A stretch of 64,000 nucleotides of DNA from Planctomycetota bacterium (lineage in GTDB: Bacteria > Planctomycetota > UBA8108 > JACQVS01). The notes under the pieces were generated by a model, which was not told where the DNA came from, made no database searches, and saw only the letters and a list, made by a program, of their open reading frames with translations. The translations under genes and the position numbers were made by a program. The stretch is from positions 46,997-110,996 of the forward strand of contig JANQLS010000069.1 of NCBI GenBank assembly GCA_028280485.1, in the 5' to 3' direction. Shown one piece after another: positions 35,719 to 45,937 of the stretch (positions are counted from its first letter, which is position 1; every line of letters starts with the position of its first letter).

Positions 35719-37746
35719 TTAATTATTACTTTCCCGTATTCTTGTCGTTACGTTCACATTAAATCTGTCATCATCGATTTCTTCAAACTTAACATTAAAA
35801 GTTCCGAAATTCATACTTTCTCCAGCCCATGCTGTCCATTTTCCATTTTTATCTAAATTACCTGGTTTTCCATTTAGGCTAAATCGACTCCCTCCGTTCA
35901 TTCCTGATTGACGGGTATAGATCCTGTATTTTTCTTTCCCTACTCCAGTCTCTCGCCGAATCACGCAGCACAGAGTTCGAACATCTTTTATTCCACTCTC
36001 GTAGTTCCAATAGTAACCGAGATGAAAATGGTCATTTGAATTTACTTGTACAGAATAAGTGACATTTTCTTTAGGAATCATTAGAAAATTAAGCGATTTT
36101 AAAATCTCGAGCTGACGGTCTGGATCCTCTGTTATTTTAAATCCAAATCTACCCATGACTTTTTCAATTGGCTCTCGATAGTGTTTAATTCCACATACCT
36201 GTTCTAAAAAATGAGCATTTTCCATAGATTTTAATGCAAGTTCTCGTTGATGCAGTTCTCCATGAATCCTTGCTAACTCCAATTGAGACTCAATCCTTTG
36301 AGGGCGGGCGTTCACTAATGCTTGGATATATTTATCTTTGTCATAAGAAGAAAGTAAGTTTGAGAGTGAAGATAATTCTATCGCAGAATAATTACCAGAG
36401 CTCAACTCATTGAGGATGGCGCTTCGTTCATCCTCGGAAACAGGTTGTGCTAAAGTTAGTGAATAAACATGTAACTCATCTTTAGGTGTCGATGGATCTC
36501 CATTGAAAGATAAGTTAATAAAATTGGGACCTACCTTAATTCCCTGTGCTTTAAATCTGTAAAAATTATGTCGGGATTGGAAAAGAATCTCCTGATCGTG
36601 ATCGTTGAAATAGCCTAAAAGTTTCCAACCATCTTTTTCCATTTCCTTAATCATTTCCTCAAATACGACTTTACGTTCTCTTTTATCCCTGAATGTCCAA
36701 ACATTATAGTTGTGATTTAAAGGGGTGCTGAAGCTCAAGCGATGAGTTATGGATGGTCTCTCTAAGATGTAGTTGGGAATTAAAGGATCTTTATGCTCAG
36801 GATAGAGAACCTCGGGTAGCGACTCCACTGTACCCCGCTCTTTTGATATTTCTTTTAAGGTGGGGGTTATCTTTTCTAAAATCAACTTTCCAATAGATTT
36901 ACCCAGAAGATTTTTACGTTTTGAAATAGATTCTAATCCGATCGATACACCGAAGGTGTTTACATTTTGATCAGAATCCCAATTAGCTACAAGGTTACAT
37001 TTTCCAGAGCCCTGACATCTTTCAAAATCTGAGGCGAGTACCCTAGGACTCCAAGAGGTCGTCAAAAGGAATGAGGTGTTTACAACGGAAACCAAAGGCA
37101 GTGAAAGAGAGATCAGATTGCATTCCTCAATTGCAATAACAAGTCCGGGGGCAGTTGAATGTTGGTCTAATAATTTTCCTTTAGGGTAAAAGGATATTTT
37201 TTTTATAAATTTGAACTCTTCCAATCCAATGATGATGGTTTCAGATGCTTGTTGCAACAAGGGATGGTCGGTCGACGTTAAAATGATGACCTCCGAACAA
37301 TGAAGACGGGCAGGGTAATTATCAGTTTTAGTAATAACACCTTCATGAATAGAGTGATGACTGAAATCTAAACCAAAAGCATAACTTGGTAAATATCTGT
37401 CCAAGCCTCGTTCTGTTTCAAATTTGTTCTTATAATTTTTTTGGTAATGGTTGGGTAGAGAACTGTGAAGGAGTTGAGCTCCAAAACCTAAGCTTAATTC
37501 TCCTACTACCAAGATTAGAATTGTCCAAGATCTCTTTCGGTTAGATAGTTTCAATATTGAGAACTTCCAACCCAGAAGGAAGTAAATTAAGACTATGAAG
37601 GGACTGAGGGTGAGGAATCCATAGGCCCAGAGACCGCGCCCAATCCATGGTTTTCCGAAGGGGTGAAAGTTATTAACTGAAAATACGCAACGGTAAGTTA
37701 GGTAGATCCAAAAAAGAGAGAATAAGATTGGGATCCATAAATTCAT
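35719..37746 (-). CDS. Large membrane-anchored protein of unknown function
   Basis: This is a 675-residue protein. Three hydrophobic helices occupy the first 95 residues (about 3-23, 45-60 and 73-92). A long soluble part of about 570 residues follows, with alternating beta segments and one helical repeat-like stretch (DKYIQALVNARPQRIESQLE, LARIHGELHQRELALKSMEN) resembling a TPR pair. No catalytic motif or known domain is recognised. Confidence 0.6.
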   Translation of the reverse strand: MNLWIPILFSLFWIYLTYRCVFSVNNFHPFGKPWIGRGLWAYGFLTLSPFIVLIYFLLGWKFSILKLSNRKRSWTILILVVGELSLGFGAQLLHSSLPNHYQKNYKNKFETERGLDRYLPSYAFGLDFSHHSIHEGVITKTDNYPARLHCSEVIILTSTDHPLLQQASETIIIGLEEFKFIKKISFYPKGKLLDQHSTAPGLVIAIEECNLISLSLPLVSVVNTSFLLTTSWSPRVLASDFERCQGSGKCNLVANWDSDQNVNTFGVSIGLESISKRKNLLGKSIGKLILEKITPTLKEISKERGTVESLPEVLYPEHKDPLIPNYILERPSITHRLSFSTPLNHNYNVWTFRDKRERKVVFEEMIKEMEKDGWKLLGYFNDHDQEILFQSRHNFYRFKAQGIKVGPNFINLSFNGDPSTPKDELHVYSLTLAQPVSEDERSAILNELSSGNYSAIELSSLSNLLSSYDKDKYIQALVNARPQRIESQLELARIHGELHQRELALKSMENAHFLEQVCGIKHYREPIEKVMGRFGFKITEDPDRQLEILKSLNFLMIPKENVTYSVQVNSNDHFHLGYYWNYESGIKDVRTLCCVIRRETGVGKEKYRIYTRQSGMNGGSRFSLNGKPGNLDKNGKWTAWAGESMNFGTFNVKFEEIDDDRFNVNVTTRIRESNN

Positions 37747-37907
37747 GTGCGGCCACCTCTGCTATTTATTTTTAAAAATCAATGCCCACTGTTTGCCTAC
37801 GGTGTGTTTAATAAATCTGTTTTTTCTGATTCGATTCTTTGTTTTAAAACCAGCGCTTCTTTATACTCCATAGTTACATTGTTCGTAAATACTTAGTAAT
37901 AAAAAGC

Positions 37908-40900
37908 ATGAAAACTCAATTCGAAATGAAGCTCAATCCGCCTGTATCATCGATTATCAAATTCTTTGCGATCCTAGGTTTCCTAGGATCTGCTTTGGGC
38001 CCTCTGGCAGCCAACTCAGTCTCAATCAAAGAACGCCCCAACGTTATCTTCATCGCCGTCGATGACATGAACGATTGGATCGGCTGCTTGGAGACGACTC
38101 CCCGAGCGATTACTCCGAATATCGATCGATTAGCTCAGCGAGGATTGAATTTTAGTAATGCGCATACAGCGGGGGTGTTCTGTGCTCCCAGTCGAGCGGC
38201 GATCTTTAGTGGACAGTTTGCTTCGACGACAGGGAGTTATCGGACAGCTACTTACTTTGTGGATCATCCCGAAATTGAATCTTTGCAAACCAGTTTCTCT
38301 TTAGGGGGATATAAAACACTTGGAGCTGGAAAACTCTTTCACCATCCTGCTGGGTGCATCGATACTCGCGGTTGGACCGAGTTCTATTTAAGAAACAAAA
38401 GCCAGCGTCAATCCGGTTGGCCGATGGATTCGTGGACGGAAGACACTCCTTTTCCTCATCCTTTTCCCAATAGTATTTACAACAAGGGGCAAGAGATCAA
38501 AGGCGGTTTGTTCTTGGAGTGGGGTGCCATTCCCAATTCTCGTGAAGAGGAGATGGCGGATACCAAGCGCGCCAACTGGGCAGTACAAAAGCTGAAAGAA
38601 AAACACGATAAGCCCTTTTTCTTAGCGGTAGGTCTCTATGCTCCTCACTTTCCCAATTACTGCCCACAAAAATACTTTGATCTTTACGATTCGGAAAAAA
38701 TCCCTCTTCCCCCCTACAAAAAAGATGATCTCGAGGATTTGCCTCCCAAGATCAAGAAGATGAAGACGAACCGCTCTCGGATTCATCAGAAGTTAGAATC
38801 CTTGAACGCCGTACAGGATGCCATTCACGGTTACCTCGCGAGTATGAGTTATGCCGATGCCATGATCGGGCGAGTTCTCGATGCTTTAGAAAAGAGTCCC
38901 TACAAAGACAATACTATCGTCGTCCTATGGAGCGATCACGGTTACCATCACGGTGAAAAGGGAGATTGGGGTAAGCACACTCTTTGGGAGCGCACTTCCA
39001 ATGTTCCCTTTATTTGGGCGGGTCCAGGAGTCGTTAAGGGAAAGCAAAGCGATGTCACTGTGAGTTTGATCGACATGTACCCGACTTTCGTCGATCTTTG
39101 TAAGCTGCCGAAGCCTCACCAAAAACTTGAAGGTCAATCTCTCGCAGAGACTTTATCTGATCCTGCCTCAGCGACGGATCGAAACGTTTATCTCCCTCAT
39201 ATGAATCCCGGGGAGTACGCCATCATCAACCGCGATTGGCGCTATATTCGTTACGGAGAGGATGGAGAAGAGCTCTACGACCTCAACAAGGATCCGAATG
39301 AATGGCACAATTTAGCATTTAAGAAAGAGCACACTGCTCTTAAGAAACGGATGCATTCCTTCGCTCCAAAGAGCTTCGCCCCTGCTGGTCAAAAATTTAA
39401 CTTGCGGCGTGATCTGGTCGTCGATGGAGATACTTGGCGGTGGGAGAAGGGTAAAGGTAATTTAAAGAAGGGGGTAAAAAGACATCGCCCTTATAGCAGT
39501 CCACCAAAATCAAAAGCATCTCAATCAAGCCCATTAAAATCAAACGAGGCGAACACAGGAAAAAAATCCCGCTCTAAGGCCAAAAACATCCTCTTTATCG
39601 TTTGTGATGATTTAAACACTCATGTTTCTCCTTCGGGTTATGAGAATATTCAAACTCCAACTCTGTCGAAGTTAGCCTCAGAGTCGATCACCTTCAATCG
39701 GGCTTTTTGTCAATACCCGGTTTGTGGTCCTTCTCGAGCTTCATTTCTTTCTGGGTTGTATCCAGAATCAACAGGGGTACTGAATAATAAACTCGATATT
39801 CGTAAGGTCAGGCCCGGTACGGTGTCGATGCCAGAGTTCTTCAAGAAGAATGGATACTGGACGGGAGGAGTCGGAAAAGTGTTCCACAACTCTAAAATGG
39901 ATCACGGTGAAACGGCGTGGAGTGAAGCTCACCGCTTTTTAAACGACGAACTTCCAGTGGTGAAGAAAGCTCGAGAAGAATTTGAAGCGGAACACGGTTC
40001 AATTGAAGATCGCAAAAATAGAAGGAAGTGGCGGGAACTCAAAAAGAAAGTCTCTTCTAAATTAGACAATCAAACTCCTCCGGGTTACGGAAGGAGCGGC
40101 CTCAGGGATGAACAACACAAAGATGGAAAGAACGCTCGGCAAGTTGCCAAATGGCTGAAAGAGAAATCCTACGGCGATAAACCTTTTTTTATTGCTTGCG
40201 GGATTCAAAAACCACATGTGCCCTTCTTAGCTCCCAGCAAGTACTTTGACCGTTACCCCCTCGAAAAAATCAACTATCAAGCCGATCGAGCTAACCTGTG
40301 GGACAGTTTGCCTAAATTGGCAAAGGTGAAACGATATGAGGCTTTCGGTTTTGAGTTAGGAAAAGAAAACGATGCTCTGCGTCGGGAGTACATGCAAGCT
40401 TATCACGCTTGTGTGACGTTTATCGATGCGCAAATTAAGATCGTTCTCGACGCTTTAAAAGAAAGTGGAGAATGGGAGAATACGATCATCGTCTTCACTT
40501 CAGATCACGGCTATCACCTAGGCGATCATTTTCTCTGGGGAAAAGTAACTCTCTTTGATATTGGTGCGAAGGTTCCATTCATTGTGAGAGTTCCAGGATT
40601 AACCAAGCCCGGTACTCGATCAGAAGCCATGGTGGAGTTGATCGATATTTTTCCGACATTAGCCGATTTGGTCGGACTCAAAGCTCCTCATCATCTTCAG
40701 GGTGCTTCCCTTCGACCTCTCCTCGGCCATCCTGAGCGTAAAGGAAAGAAGAAGTACGCTTATAGCGTTGTGTCGAGAGGGCAAAAGCTCGGTTACGCCT
40801 TGAGGAATCAACGCTGGCGCTACGGCAAGTGGCCGGATACTGAAGGCCATGGCGAGGAACTTTATAACCTTACCAACGACCCTCATGAAAAGAGAAACTT

Positions 40901-41000
40901 GGCGGGTAAGGAACATGTCCAAGAGCGATTGAAAGAGTTTCGGAAGGTGTTAGCAGATAAGCAGGAGGAGGCTCGACGGTTTAGGGTTCAGAAAGAATAG
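37908..41000 (+). CDS. Tandem double sulfatase (two sulfatase domains in one chain)
   Basis: This is a 1030-residue exported protein (hydrophobic segment about residues 17-35, [17 protein letters not shown]). Domain 1 (about 43-520) begins [17 protein letters not shown] and has the formylglycine motif [13 protein letters not shown] (Cys92) and the metal site [21 protein letters not shown] Lys/Ser-rich linker (about 515-560) follows. Domain 2 (about 561-1030) begins [16 protein letters not shown] and has [13 protein letters not shown] (Cys606) and [18 protein letters not shown], like iduronate-2-sulfatase-type enzymes. Both domains keep the Cys-x-Pro-Ser-Arg motif, so both could be active after maturation. 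A SUMF1 lipoprotein gene lies about 350 bp downstream. Confidence 0.92.
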   Translation: MKTQFEMKLNPPVSSIIKFFAILGFLGSALGPLAANSVSIKERPNVIFIAVDDMNDWIGCLETTPRAITPNIDRLAQRGLNFSNAHTAGVFCAPSRAAIFSGQFASTTGSYRTATYFVDHPEIESLQTSFSLGGYKTLGAGKLFHHPAGCIDTRGWTEFYLRNKSQRQSGWPMDSWTEDTPFPHPFPNSIYNKGQEIKGGLFLEWGAIPNSREEEMADTKRANWAVQKLKEKHDKPFFLAVGLYAPHFPNYCPQKYFDLYDSEKIPLPPYKKDDLEDLPPKIKKMKTNRSRIHQKLESLNAVQDAIHGYLASMSYADAMIGRVLDALEKSPYKDNTIVVLWSDHGYHHGEKGDWGKHTLWERTSNVPFIWAGPGVVKGKQSDVTVSLIDMYPTFVDLCKLPKPHQKLEGQSLAETLSDPASATDRNVYLPHMNPGEYAIINRDWRYIRYGEDGEELYDLNKDPNEWHNLAFKKEHTALKKRMHSFAPKSFAPAGQKFNLRRDLVVDGDTWRWEKGKGNLKKGVKRHRPYSSPPKSKASQSSPLKSNEANTGKKSRSKAKNILFIVCDDLNTHVSPSGYENIQTPTLSKLASESITFNRAFCQYPVCGPSRASFLSGLYPESTGVLNNKLDIRKVRPGTVSMPEFFKKNGYWTGGVGKVFHNSKMDHGETAWSEAHRFLNDELPVVKKAREEFEAEHGSIEDRKNRRKWRELKKKVSSKLDNQTPPGYGRSGLRDEQHKDGKNARQVAKWLKEKSYGDKPFFIACGIQKPHVPFLAPSKYFDRYPLEKINYQADRANLWDSLPKLAKVKRYEAFGFELGKENDALRREYMQAYHACVTFIDAQIKIVLDALKESGEWENTIIVFTSDHGYHLGDHFLWGKVTLFDIGAKVPFIVRVPGLTKPGTRSEAMVELIDIFPTLADLVGLKAPHHLQGASLRPLLGHPERKGKKKYAYSVVSRGQKLGYALRNQRWRYGKWPDTEGHGEELYNLTNDPHEKRNLAGKEHVQERLKEFRKVLADKQEEARRFRVQKE

Positions 41001-41349
41001 AATATTCATTCAGCTATTTAGGTAAATTTATCAGAGTTCTTGAAGGGAGATTGAATGGAAACAGCTTTCCAAATTTCACTCGAATTTCAAAATTTTACCG
41101 ATTTCTATTTAAGCAAAAAAATGGGGGCAAGAAGATAAGGAGCTCGAAGAATGAGGGTTTTCTTTCTCTTTGTTTAAGTTGGTGACTCCTTTTTTAAATG
41201 AAAATTCAACATAGTGATTTTTTAAGGTTTAGTTCAAAAGATAATTAGCTTGTTCATCTAATAAAAAGTTGAGCGAGTAAGTTTGAAGAATAGAATTTCT
41301 TGATGAGATTAAGAATTTAAACAATTAAAAAAAGAGATTGGGGAATGAG
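41001..41349. other. AT-rich intergenic stretch
   Basis: About 350 bp without a supported gene, RNA or repeat. It must contain the end of the double-sulfatase transcript and probably a promoter for the SUMF1 lipoprotein gene, but I cannot place either with confidence. Confidence 0.4.
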
Positions 41350-42138
41350 ATGAATAATCTACGTAACTATTTTTTATTCGGTGCTTGTCTTTGCTTATTA
41401 TGTTTCAGTGTTGGATGTCAAAACAGTCCAAAGACTGAGATCAAAAACTCAACGGGAATTTCATTTCGTTACATCCCTCCCGGGGAATTTATGATGGGGA
41501 GTGAAGATCACGAAAAAGGGCGTGAAGACGATGAATCTCCTCGCCAACCGACCAAGCTCACAAAAGGGTATTATCTGGGGGCTACGGAGGTGACTCAGGC
41601 TCAATGGGTGGAGGTGATGGGGACAAAACCGTGGGCCGATTATAAAAGAATACCCAAGGGAGATCATTACCCTGCAGTTTTTGTGAGCTGGGAAGATGCT
41701 GTAGAGTTTTGCAAAAAACTCAGTGAAAAAGAAAGTCTAACTTTTCGTTTACCTACTGAAGCGGAATGGGAATACGCATGTCGAGCGGGAACCACCACTG
41801 AATTTTACTGGGGCACTGAATACAACGAAGAGTACGCTTGGAGCAGCAAGAATGCTAAGGGGGACCTCTATGAAGTTGCAAAGCGCCTTCCCAATGCTTG
41901 GGGATTATTTGATATGGGGGGCAATGCTTGGGAGTGGTGCAGTGATTGGCATGGTCCCTACAGTTCAGAGAAAGTCACCGACCCTCAGGGCCCAGCGGAA
42001 GGAGAGAGAAAAGTCATCCGGAGTGGATCTTCAGGTAACAGTATGTGGGATTGCCGCTCTGCCGAACGGGGCATGGTTCCTCCTGATAAAAAATTTGGAG
42101 CGAGCAGCTTTCGAATCTTGCTGGAATTAAGGTCGTAG
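41350..42138 (+). CDS. SUMF1-domain lipoprotein (formylglycine-generating-enzyme-like)
   Basis: This is about 262 residues from ATG 41350, giving a lipoprotein signal (lipobox FSVGC). The SUMF1 fold is plain: FRYIPPGEFMMGSEDHE, GYYLGATEVTQAQWVEVMG, PAVFVSWEDAVEFCKKLSE, FRLPTEAEWEYACRAGTT and DMGGNAWEWCSDW. The final part, VIRSGSSGNSMWDCRSAER, has only one Cys where true formylglycine-generating enzymes have a copper-binding Cys pair. It is therefore more likely a non-maturase SUMF1 paralogue, despite its place beside sulfatases. The stop codon TAG (42136-42138) is shared with a gene-end palindrome. Confidence 0.88.
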   Translation: MNNLRNYFLFGACLCLLCFSVGCQNSPKTEIKNSTGISFRYIPPGEFMMGSEDHEKGREDDESPRQPTKLTKGYYLGATEVTQAQWVEVMGTKPWADYKRIPKGDHYPAVFVSWEDAVEFCKKLSEKESLTFRLPTEAEWEYACRAGTTTEFYWGTEYNEEYAWSSKNAKGDLYEVAKRLPNAWGLFDMGGNAWEWCSDWHGPYSSEKVTDPQGPAEGERKVIRSGSSGNSMWDCRSAERGMVPPDKKFGASSFRILLELRS

Positions 42139-42318
42139 GCACACGTTGTGTGCCGTCCAAAGTAGTCGGCTCACCCCGTGAGCCGTAACTAGAAAATCTC
42201 AATAGATTCAGTTCACCGTTTGATTTGTATTCCCACCTATCAAAAATCAATTTGAATTTAAATTCTTCATTACCGTCATCAAGATAACGAATGATCCTAC
42301 CGGCTCACGTTATGAGCC
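42136..42318. repeat. Cluster of three gene-end palindromes, one giving the stop codon
   Basis: GGCACACGTTGTGTGCC (42138-42154), GGCTCACCCCGTGAGCC (42168-42184) and, reversed, GGCTCACGTTATGAGCC (42302-42318) lie between the SUMF1 gene and the next lipoprotein gene. The TAG ending the SUMF1 gene overlaps the first palindrome by one base. The second and third are inverted with respect to each other (AGTAGTCGGCTC... versus ...GAGCCGATTACT). Confidence 0.8.
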
Positions 42319-42366
42319 GATTACTCCTTACGTTACTCATCGCATTACATTGACCCAACTACCTAA

Positions 42367-42699
42367 ATGAAATCACTCCCCATCATCTTGATCGTTTTAC
42401 TCACCAGCTGCGGAACCCTGCGAAGTATCGTCAATGGCCCTCAACCCTCTGAAGACGGTTCGAGATCTCCCGGGACATTATATTTGTGGGCTGACCACTG
42501 GGACTATCCCGGCCCCAGTCCTTACTCTGGTATTCGGCATAATATTGAAGCCGTGAAATCCGATACCACTCAGGGCTACGTTTTGATCATCGATTGGCCC
42601 TTTTCAATCGCTTTGGATACAGCACTCTTACCGATTACCTTTTCTTATTGGTTGTTAGTGGAAGAATCGGTGGATGGGGAAGAGGAGTCGGATTCATAG
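42367..42699 (+). CDS. YceK/YidQ-like small lipoprotein
   Basis: This is a 110-residue protein with lipobox LLTSC. Features of the YceK/YidQ family (DUF1375) are visible: CGTLRSI, PYSGIRHNIEAV and the hydrophobic WPFSIALDTALLPIT. Family members are small outer-membrane-type lipoproteins of unknown function. The C-terminus is acidic. Confidence 0.75.
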   Translation: MKSLPIILIVLLTSCGTLRSIVNGPQPSEDGSRSPGTLYLWADHWDYPGPSPYSGIRHNIEAVKSDTTQGYVLIIDWPFSIALDTALLPITFSYWLLVEESVDGEEESDS

Positions 42700-42826
42700 C
42701 CTAGGCAATGTAATAACTGGATGGGAGAAATAACACTGCCTTTTAAGTTCCGGACTGTTTTTTATCACTTGAAAACAGTCCCACCAATTCTAAGCCCGAA
42801 GTGTGAACGAGAATTGGGTGTCTGAT

Positions 42827-43258
42827 TCATTCTGGAGAGCCGATTATTATCCTTGAGCTAAGAACGGCTTTGCAATCGTTATATTTTTTAAACCTAAAAA
42901 GAGCTGAATCGGCGTTCAAATTCCCATCAGATTTAATTTCCTGGAGTCCTAAATCGCCATCAGCAAATCTTGCTTTTTCAAAAATATCTTTAGGACAAGT
43001 GAGTAAAGGAAATCCCCCTTTCCGATCTGATAAGTTGGGACGAACTAAATTTCCAGAGGCTAAGATTTGATTCTTAAGTTCATCTCTGTTAATAGCCTCA
43101 ATAAAACCAAAATCCGTCATTTCGTAGGGGCTACGGAATAACTTAACAATTTTTAGAGAGTTCGGAAAATTTTGGGGATGGAACAGGAGGAAGACCTCGC
43201 CAATCCTCATCTTTGGTTTGGAAGTTAAAAAATCGTCAGGGTAATAAACGAGTTCCAT
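42827..43258 (-). CDS. Hypothetical protein
   Basis: This is a 143-residue soluble protein with no recognised domain. The opening MELVYYPDDFLTSKP recalls the start of peptide deformylases, but none of that enzyme's catalytic motifs (GxGLAAxQ, EGCLS, HExDH) follow, so I do not assign it. Confidence 0.5.
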   Translation of the reverse strand: MELVYYPDDFLTSKPKMRIGEVFLLFHPQNFPNSLKIVKLFRSPYEMTDFGFIEAINRDELKNQILASGNLVRPNLSDRKGGFPLLTCPKDIFEKARFADGDLGLQEIKSDGNLNADSALFRFKKYNDCKAVLSSRIIIGSPE

Positions 43259-43317
43259 AGAGTTGTGGTCTCATTAAAGATAATGAAGGCTTTCCAGATG
43301 AGGTGTTAGGGAAGAAC

Positions 43318-43366
43318 GACACACAGCGTGTGCCGGTTACCTTCCGCACGTGGAACGTATGGACTA
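43318..43366 (-). repeat. Gene-end repeat supplying a stop codon
   Basis: On the minus strand it reads TAGTCC, a short imperfect hairpin (CATACGTTCCACGTGCGG), GGTAACC and the palindrome GGCACACGCTGTGTG. The layout matches 63437-63486 element for element. The leading TAG (43364-43366) is the stop codon of the esterase gene. Confidence 0.8.
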
Positions 43367-44239
43367 CTTCACTATAGACTCTTTCTTTTTAGCCTTCTTC
43401 CGCTTCTCACCCTTACGGGCGCTGTCAAAGAAATCATAGACCTCGGCAATCATCTTGGGATTGTTGAATATGGTTCCGAAGTGGTTGCCGCCCTTAATTT
43501 CATTGTAGATATAGTCATTGCCGAACTCTTTCATCTTTTCGATCCAGCGGCGTACGCTCGCCACTCTGACTAAACGATCTTTCTCGCCCGTGACGACCAT
43601 GATGGGGATGTGTTTAATTTTTTTAAGGACTGAACGACTGCCCATCAAGGCCGGGGCGAGTGGGGCTAATCCCGCCCAGATTTTAGGATAAGTATGACCA
43701 AGGTGCATCGTTCCTCCGCCACCCATAGAATGTCCCATTAAGTAAATTCGTTTATCGTCGATGGTGAATTCTTTTCTGATGATACCCAAAACGTTCATCA
43801 CATCTTTTTCGCTGAGTTCACCTAAGTTCTTGGGATCATCCTTCCTCCCTCCCAAATAAACTTTTCCTTTGCCTTGACTTCCGTACCAGCCGTGGCCGTT
43901 GTAGCCGTAGGGAGCTACTACGATATAGCCTCGCTTCGAAGCCTCTTGGGTGATCCCTTTATAGCGAATCACTTGGCTGGGATTACTTTTAAGCCCATGT
44001 AAAAGTACGATGAGTGGAGCTTTCTTCTTCTTGTCGTAGCTTTTAGGCACGTAGAGGGAATAAGTGATGTCTTTATCGGCTTCCTTGAAGAAGTAACTTC
44101 GCTTAAGGATTTCACCTTTCTTAAGGACTACCGTTTTGGGTGCTTCTTTAGCTTTAGTCTCTTTCGCTAGTGATATTGAAAGAGTGTGCGGAACAAAAAA
44201 GGAAACTAAAAGAAGGATGAGAGCTGGTTTGATTTTCAT
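43364..44239 (-). CDS. Secreted alpha/beta-hydrolase (esterase, PHB-depolymerase/feruloyl-esterase-like)
   Basis: This is a 291-residue protein with a signal peptide (residues 1-25, SLA-KE). The hydrolase domain has the oxyanion-hole LIVLLHGLKS, the nucleophile elbow YLMGHSMGGGGT (Ser171), the acid in VVTGEKDRLV and the histidine in KGGNHFG. It therefore carries a complete catalytic triad. This group includes polyhydroxybutyrate depolymerases, acetyl-xylan and feruloyl esterases; the substrate is open. The C-terminus is Lys-rich. The stop codon comes from a gene-end repeat. Confidence 0.85.
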   Translation of the reverse strand: MKIKPALILLLVSFFVPHTLSISLAKETKAKEAPKTVVLKKGEILKRSYFFKEADKDITYSLYVPKSYDKKKKAPLIVLLHGLKSNPSQVIRYKGITQEASKRGYIVVAPYGYNGHGWYGSQGKGKVYLGGRKDDPKNLGELSEKDVMNVLGIIRKEFTIDDKRIYLMGHSMGGGGTMHLGHTYPKIWAGLAPLAPALMGSRSVLKKIKHIPIMVVTGEKDRLVRVASVRRWIEKMKEFGNDYIYNEIKGGNHFGTIFNNPKMIAEVYDFFDSARKGEKRKKAKKKESIVK

Positions 44240-44385
44240 GGTGTTTTACTTAAAGAATTTGAAGAAACTTGAACTTTCAATGGAATTTTATCTGCTCAGT
44301 TTAACATCTAAATTGAGCTTTCTTAAATTTTGATCAGAAGTATTTTAGATACAATGAAATAGTTAAAAAAACGTAGGGGTTTAAC

Positions 44386-44850
44386 GTGAAGCGAAAATTT
44401 ATATTTGGCTTATTATTGATCGCTGTCCTGCTAACACTCTTCTTCTCAGCCTTTGTTTATACGGATGGTTTTCGCCACTAGCGGACAGCAGAATCTAAGT
44501 TTTATCGATCTTTGCCGGGGGATTGGGTAGGCATCGTAAAGGTAAAAGATTCGAGTACATTAATTGAAATGAGATTAATTGAGGGGGGGAGATATAGAGA
44601 GCTTACTTTTAAAAGGTTTAACGCAAAATGGGTTCTAATGGCTGAGAGGGTTGGGAATTGTAGTCCTCAATTCTCAGAGATTGAAGGAGGATCGATTGAG
44701 TTAGGTATTTTTGAAAAGAGGGATATTCGAGTTCGAGTCGAATGTGATTCAGATTCATTGAAAATTTATGATCACCCAGGAATTGAAATGGATATCGAAT
44801 TTGAAAGGAAAAATTTTCAGTTGGGCCATAATTGGGATGATTTTGAATGA
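44386..44850 (+). pseudogene. Small exported protein gene interrupted by an in-frame amber codon
   Basis: GTG 44386, preceded by TAGGGG as a plausible ribosome-binding site, opens a frame with a typical signal or anchor (MKRKFIFGLLLIAVLLTLFF). The frame runs to TAG at 44479-44481 and then continues unbroken in the same frame (RTAESKFYRSLPGDWVGIVK...) to TGA at 44848-44850. Without the amber codon the protein would be 153 residues. The downstream part alone has only a TTG start (44512) without a clear ribosome-binding site. It is a recent nonsense mutation, a sequencing error or, less likely, readthrough. Confidence 0.65.
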
Positions 44851-44905
44851 TGGGTGTTCAGCCAGGCGCGTCTAAATCGATGGCGAGAATAAAGAAAAGA
44901 TTATT

Positions 44906-45892
44906 TTAAATCGGAATTTTTAACTCCTTCCCACATCGACTACACTTCGGCTGGCTATTTGGGTCTGTTGAAACTAATAACCCTTCATTATTGATGTAAT
45001 TATATTTCGACCGGCAGTCAGGGCAACGGGCTTCACCCAGCGTGAGGCCTGTACTAGGCTTTTCCCAATCCCTTGGTTTTCTTTCGATATTTGATTCTTT
45101 TGGTTCCTTAGTTACTCTGAATTGAACTGAGAAAAATGAGCTGATCACTAAAAATGCGCCTATTAGGCTGATGGCTTGAACATGCCACGCCGCACACATA
45201 TAAAAAAATACAGGATTATCATTAACGAAAACTCTGATCGGAGGATAATTGCCGGGTATAGGTATGTTTTTTAAATCTTCTTTAGACCGAGCTGATTTGA
45301 AGTATTTATATTGATTGAGAACTAAATCTGCTGCTTCTGTTCGTTCTTTTTCCTCGGTGAAATATTGGCGGTAAAACTTTATAAGTTCTTCCTGGGACCA
45401 CTTTCGTTTTTCACCATGATTGTTTAGAACGGGTGATTCAATTAAGGATACCTTGAGTTTAGAGTGTCGAATATTAATGATTTCAATGATGAGGTCAGAA
45501 AAGAGTAAGTCCATTTCATTACCTTTTCCGGAAGCGACGAATCCAAATGAGAATCCAGAGGGAGTCGTTGAATATTCAATATAGTTCAAAGTGCAATGAG
45601 AAGGGATGGATTTAACAAAATTATAGGCTGGTTTAAGTAACTGCTCAGTAACAATTAAACTTAAGATAGGAAATAGGGTGCATATGACAATGTAAAGCGG
45701 TTTAAAGCGAAATAAAAGTAAGATGACTCCGGTTACAACCCCAACCACCAATCCGAGAAAAATAACTCCTCCATAGCCGTAATAAGGGTTGATGAGCCCC
45801 AACGCATGAACTCCAGGGAGAGCCATAATTGTAATCAAAATTGCTGAAGGAAGATAAAGCGCACAAAAGAGTTTTAATTTTTCTATCAGCAT
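44906..45892 (-). CDS. Membrane protein with C-terminal zinc ribbon, paralogue of 52223-53014
   Basis: This is a 328-residue protein. N-terminal helices (about residues 5-32, 40-60 and 66-88) are followed by a soluble segment and another helix (AAWHVQAISLIGAFLVISSF, about 232-255). The C-terminal zinc ribbon has ARCPDCRSKY and PKCSRCGKEL. It is clearly related to the protein at 52223-53014: KLKLFCALYLPSAILIT versus KFKLFALLYFPSAIWIT, and WHVQAISLIGAFLVISSFFS versus WHVQALSLLGAIFVICSFFS. That paralogue lacks the zinc ribbon. The function is unknown. Confidence 0.7.
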   Translation of the reverse strand: MLIEKLKLFCALYLPSAILITIMALPGVHALGLINPYYGYGGVIFLGLVVGVVTGVILLLFRFKPLYIVICTLFPILSLIVTEQLLKPAYNFVKSIPSHCTLNYIEYSTTPSGFSFGFVASGKGNEMDLLFSDLIIEIINIRHSKLKVSLIESPVLNNHGEKRKWSQEELIKFYRQYFTEEKERTEAADLVLNQYKYFKSARSKEDLKNIPIPGNYPPIRVFVNDNPVFFYMCAAWHVQAISLIGAFLVISSFFSVQFRVTKEPKESNIERKPRDWEKPSTGLTLGEARCPDCRSKYNYINNEGLLVSTDPNSQPKCSRCGKELKIPI

Positions 45893-45937
45893 ACCACCCT
45901 CAACTGATGGTTTCTTTAATTCACTTCTACCGCCTCA

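Noticed and set aside
41350..42138. Functional formylglycine-generating enzyme for the neighbouring sulfatases
   Set aside because: The paired active-site cysteines are not seen and the protein is a lipoprotein, so it is annotated as a SUMF1 paralogue.
42827..43258. Peptide deformylase
   Set aside because: Only the first ~15 residues resemble the family; the three catalytic motifs are absent.
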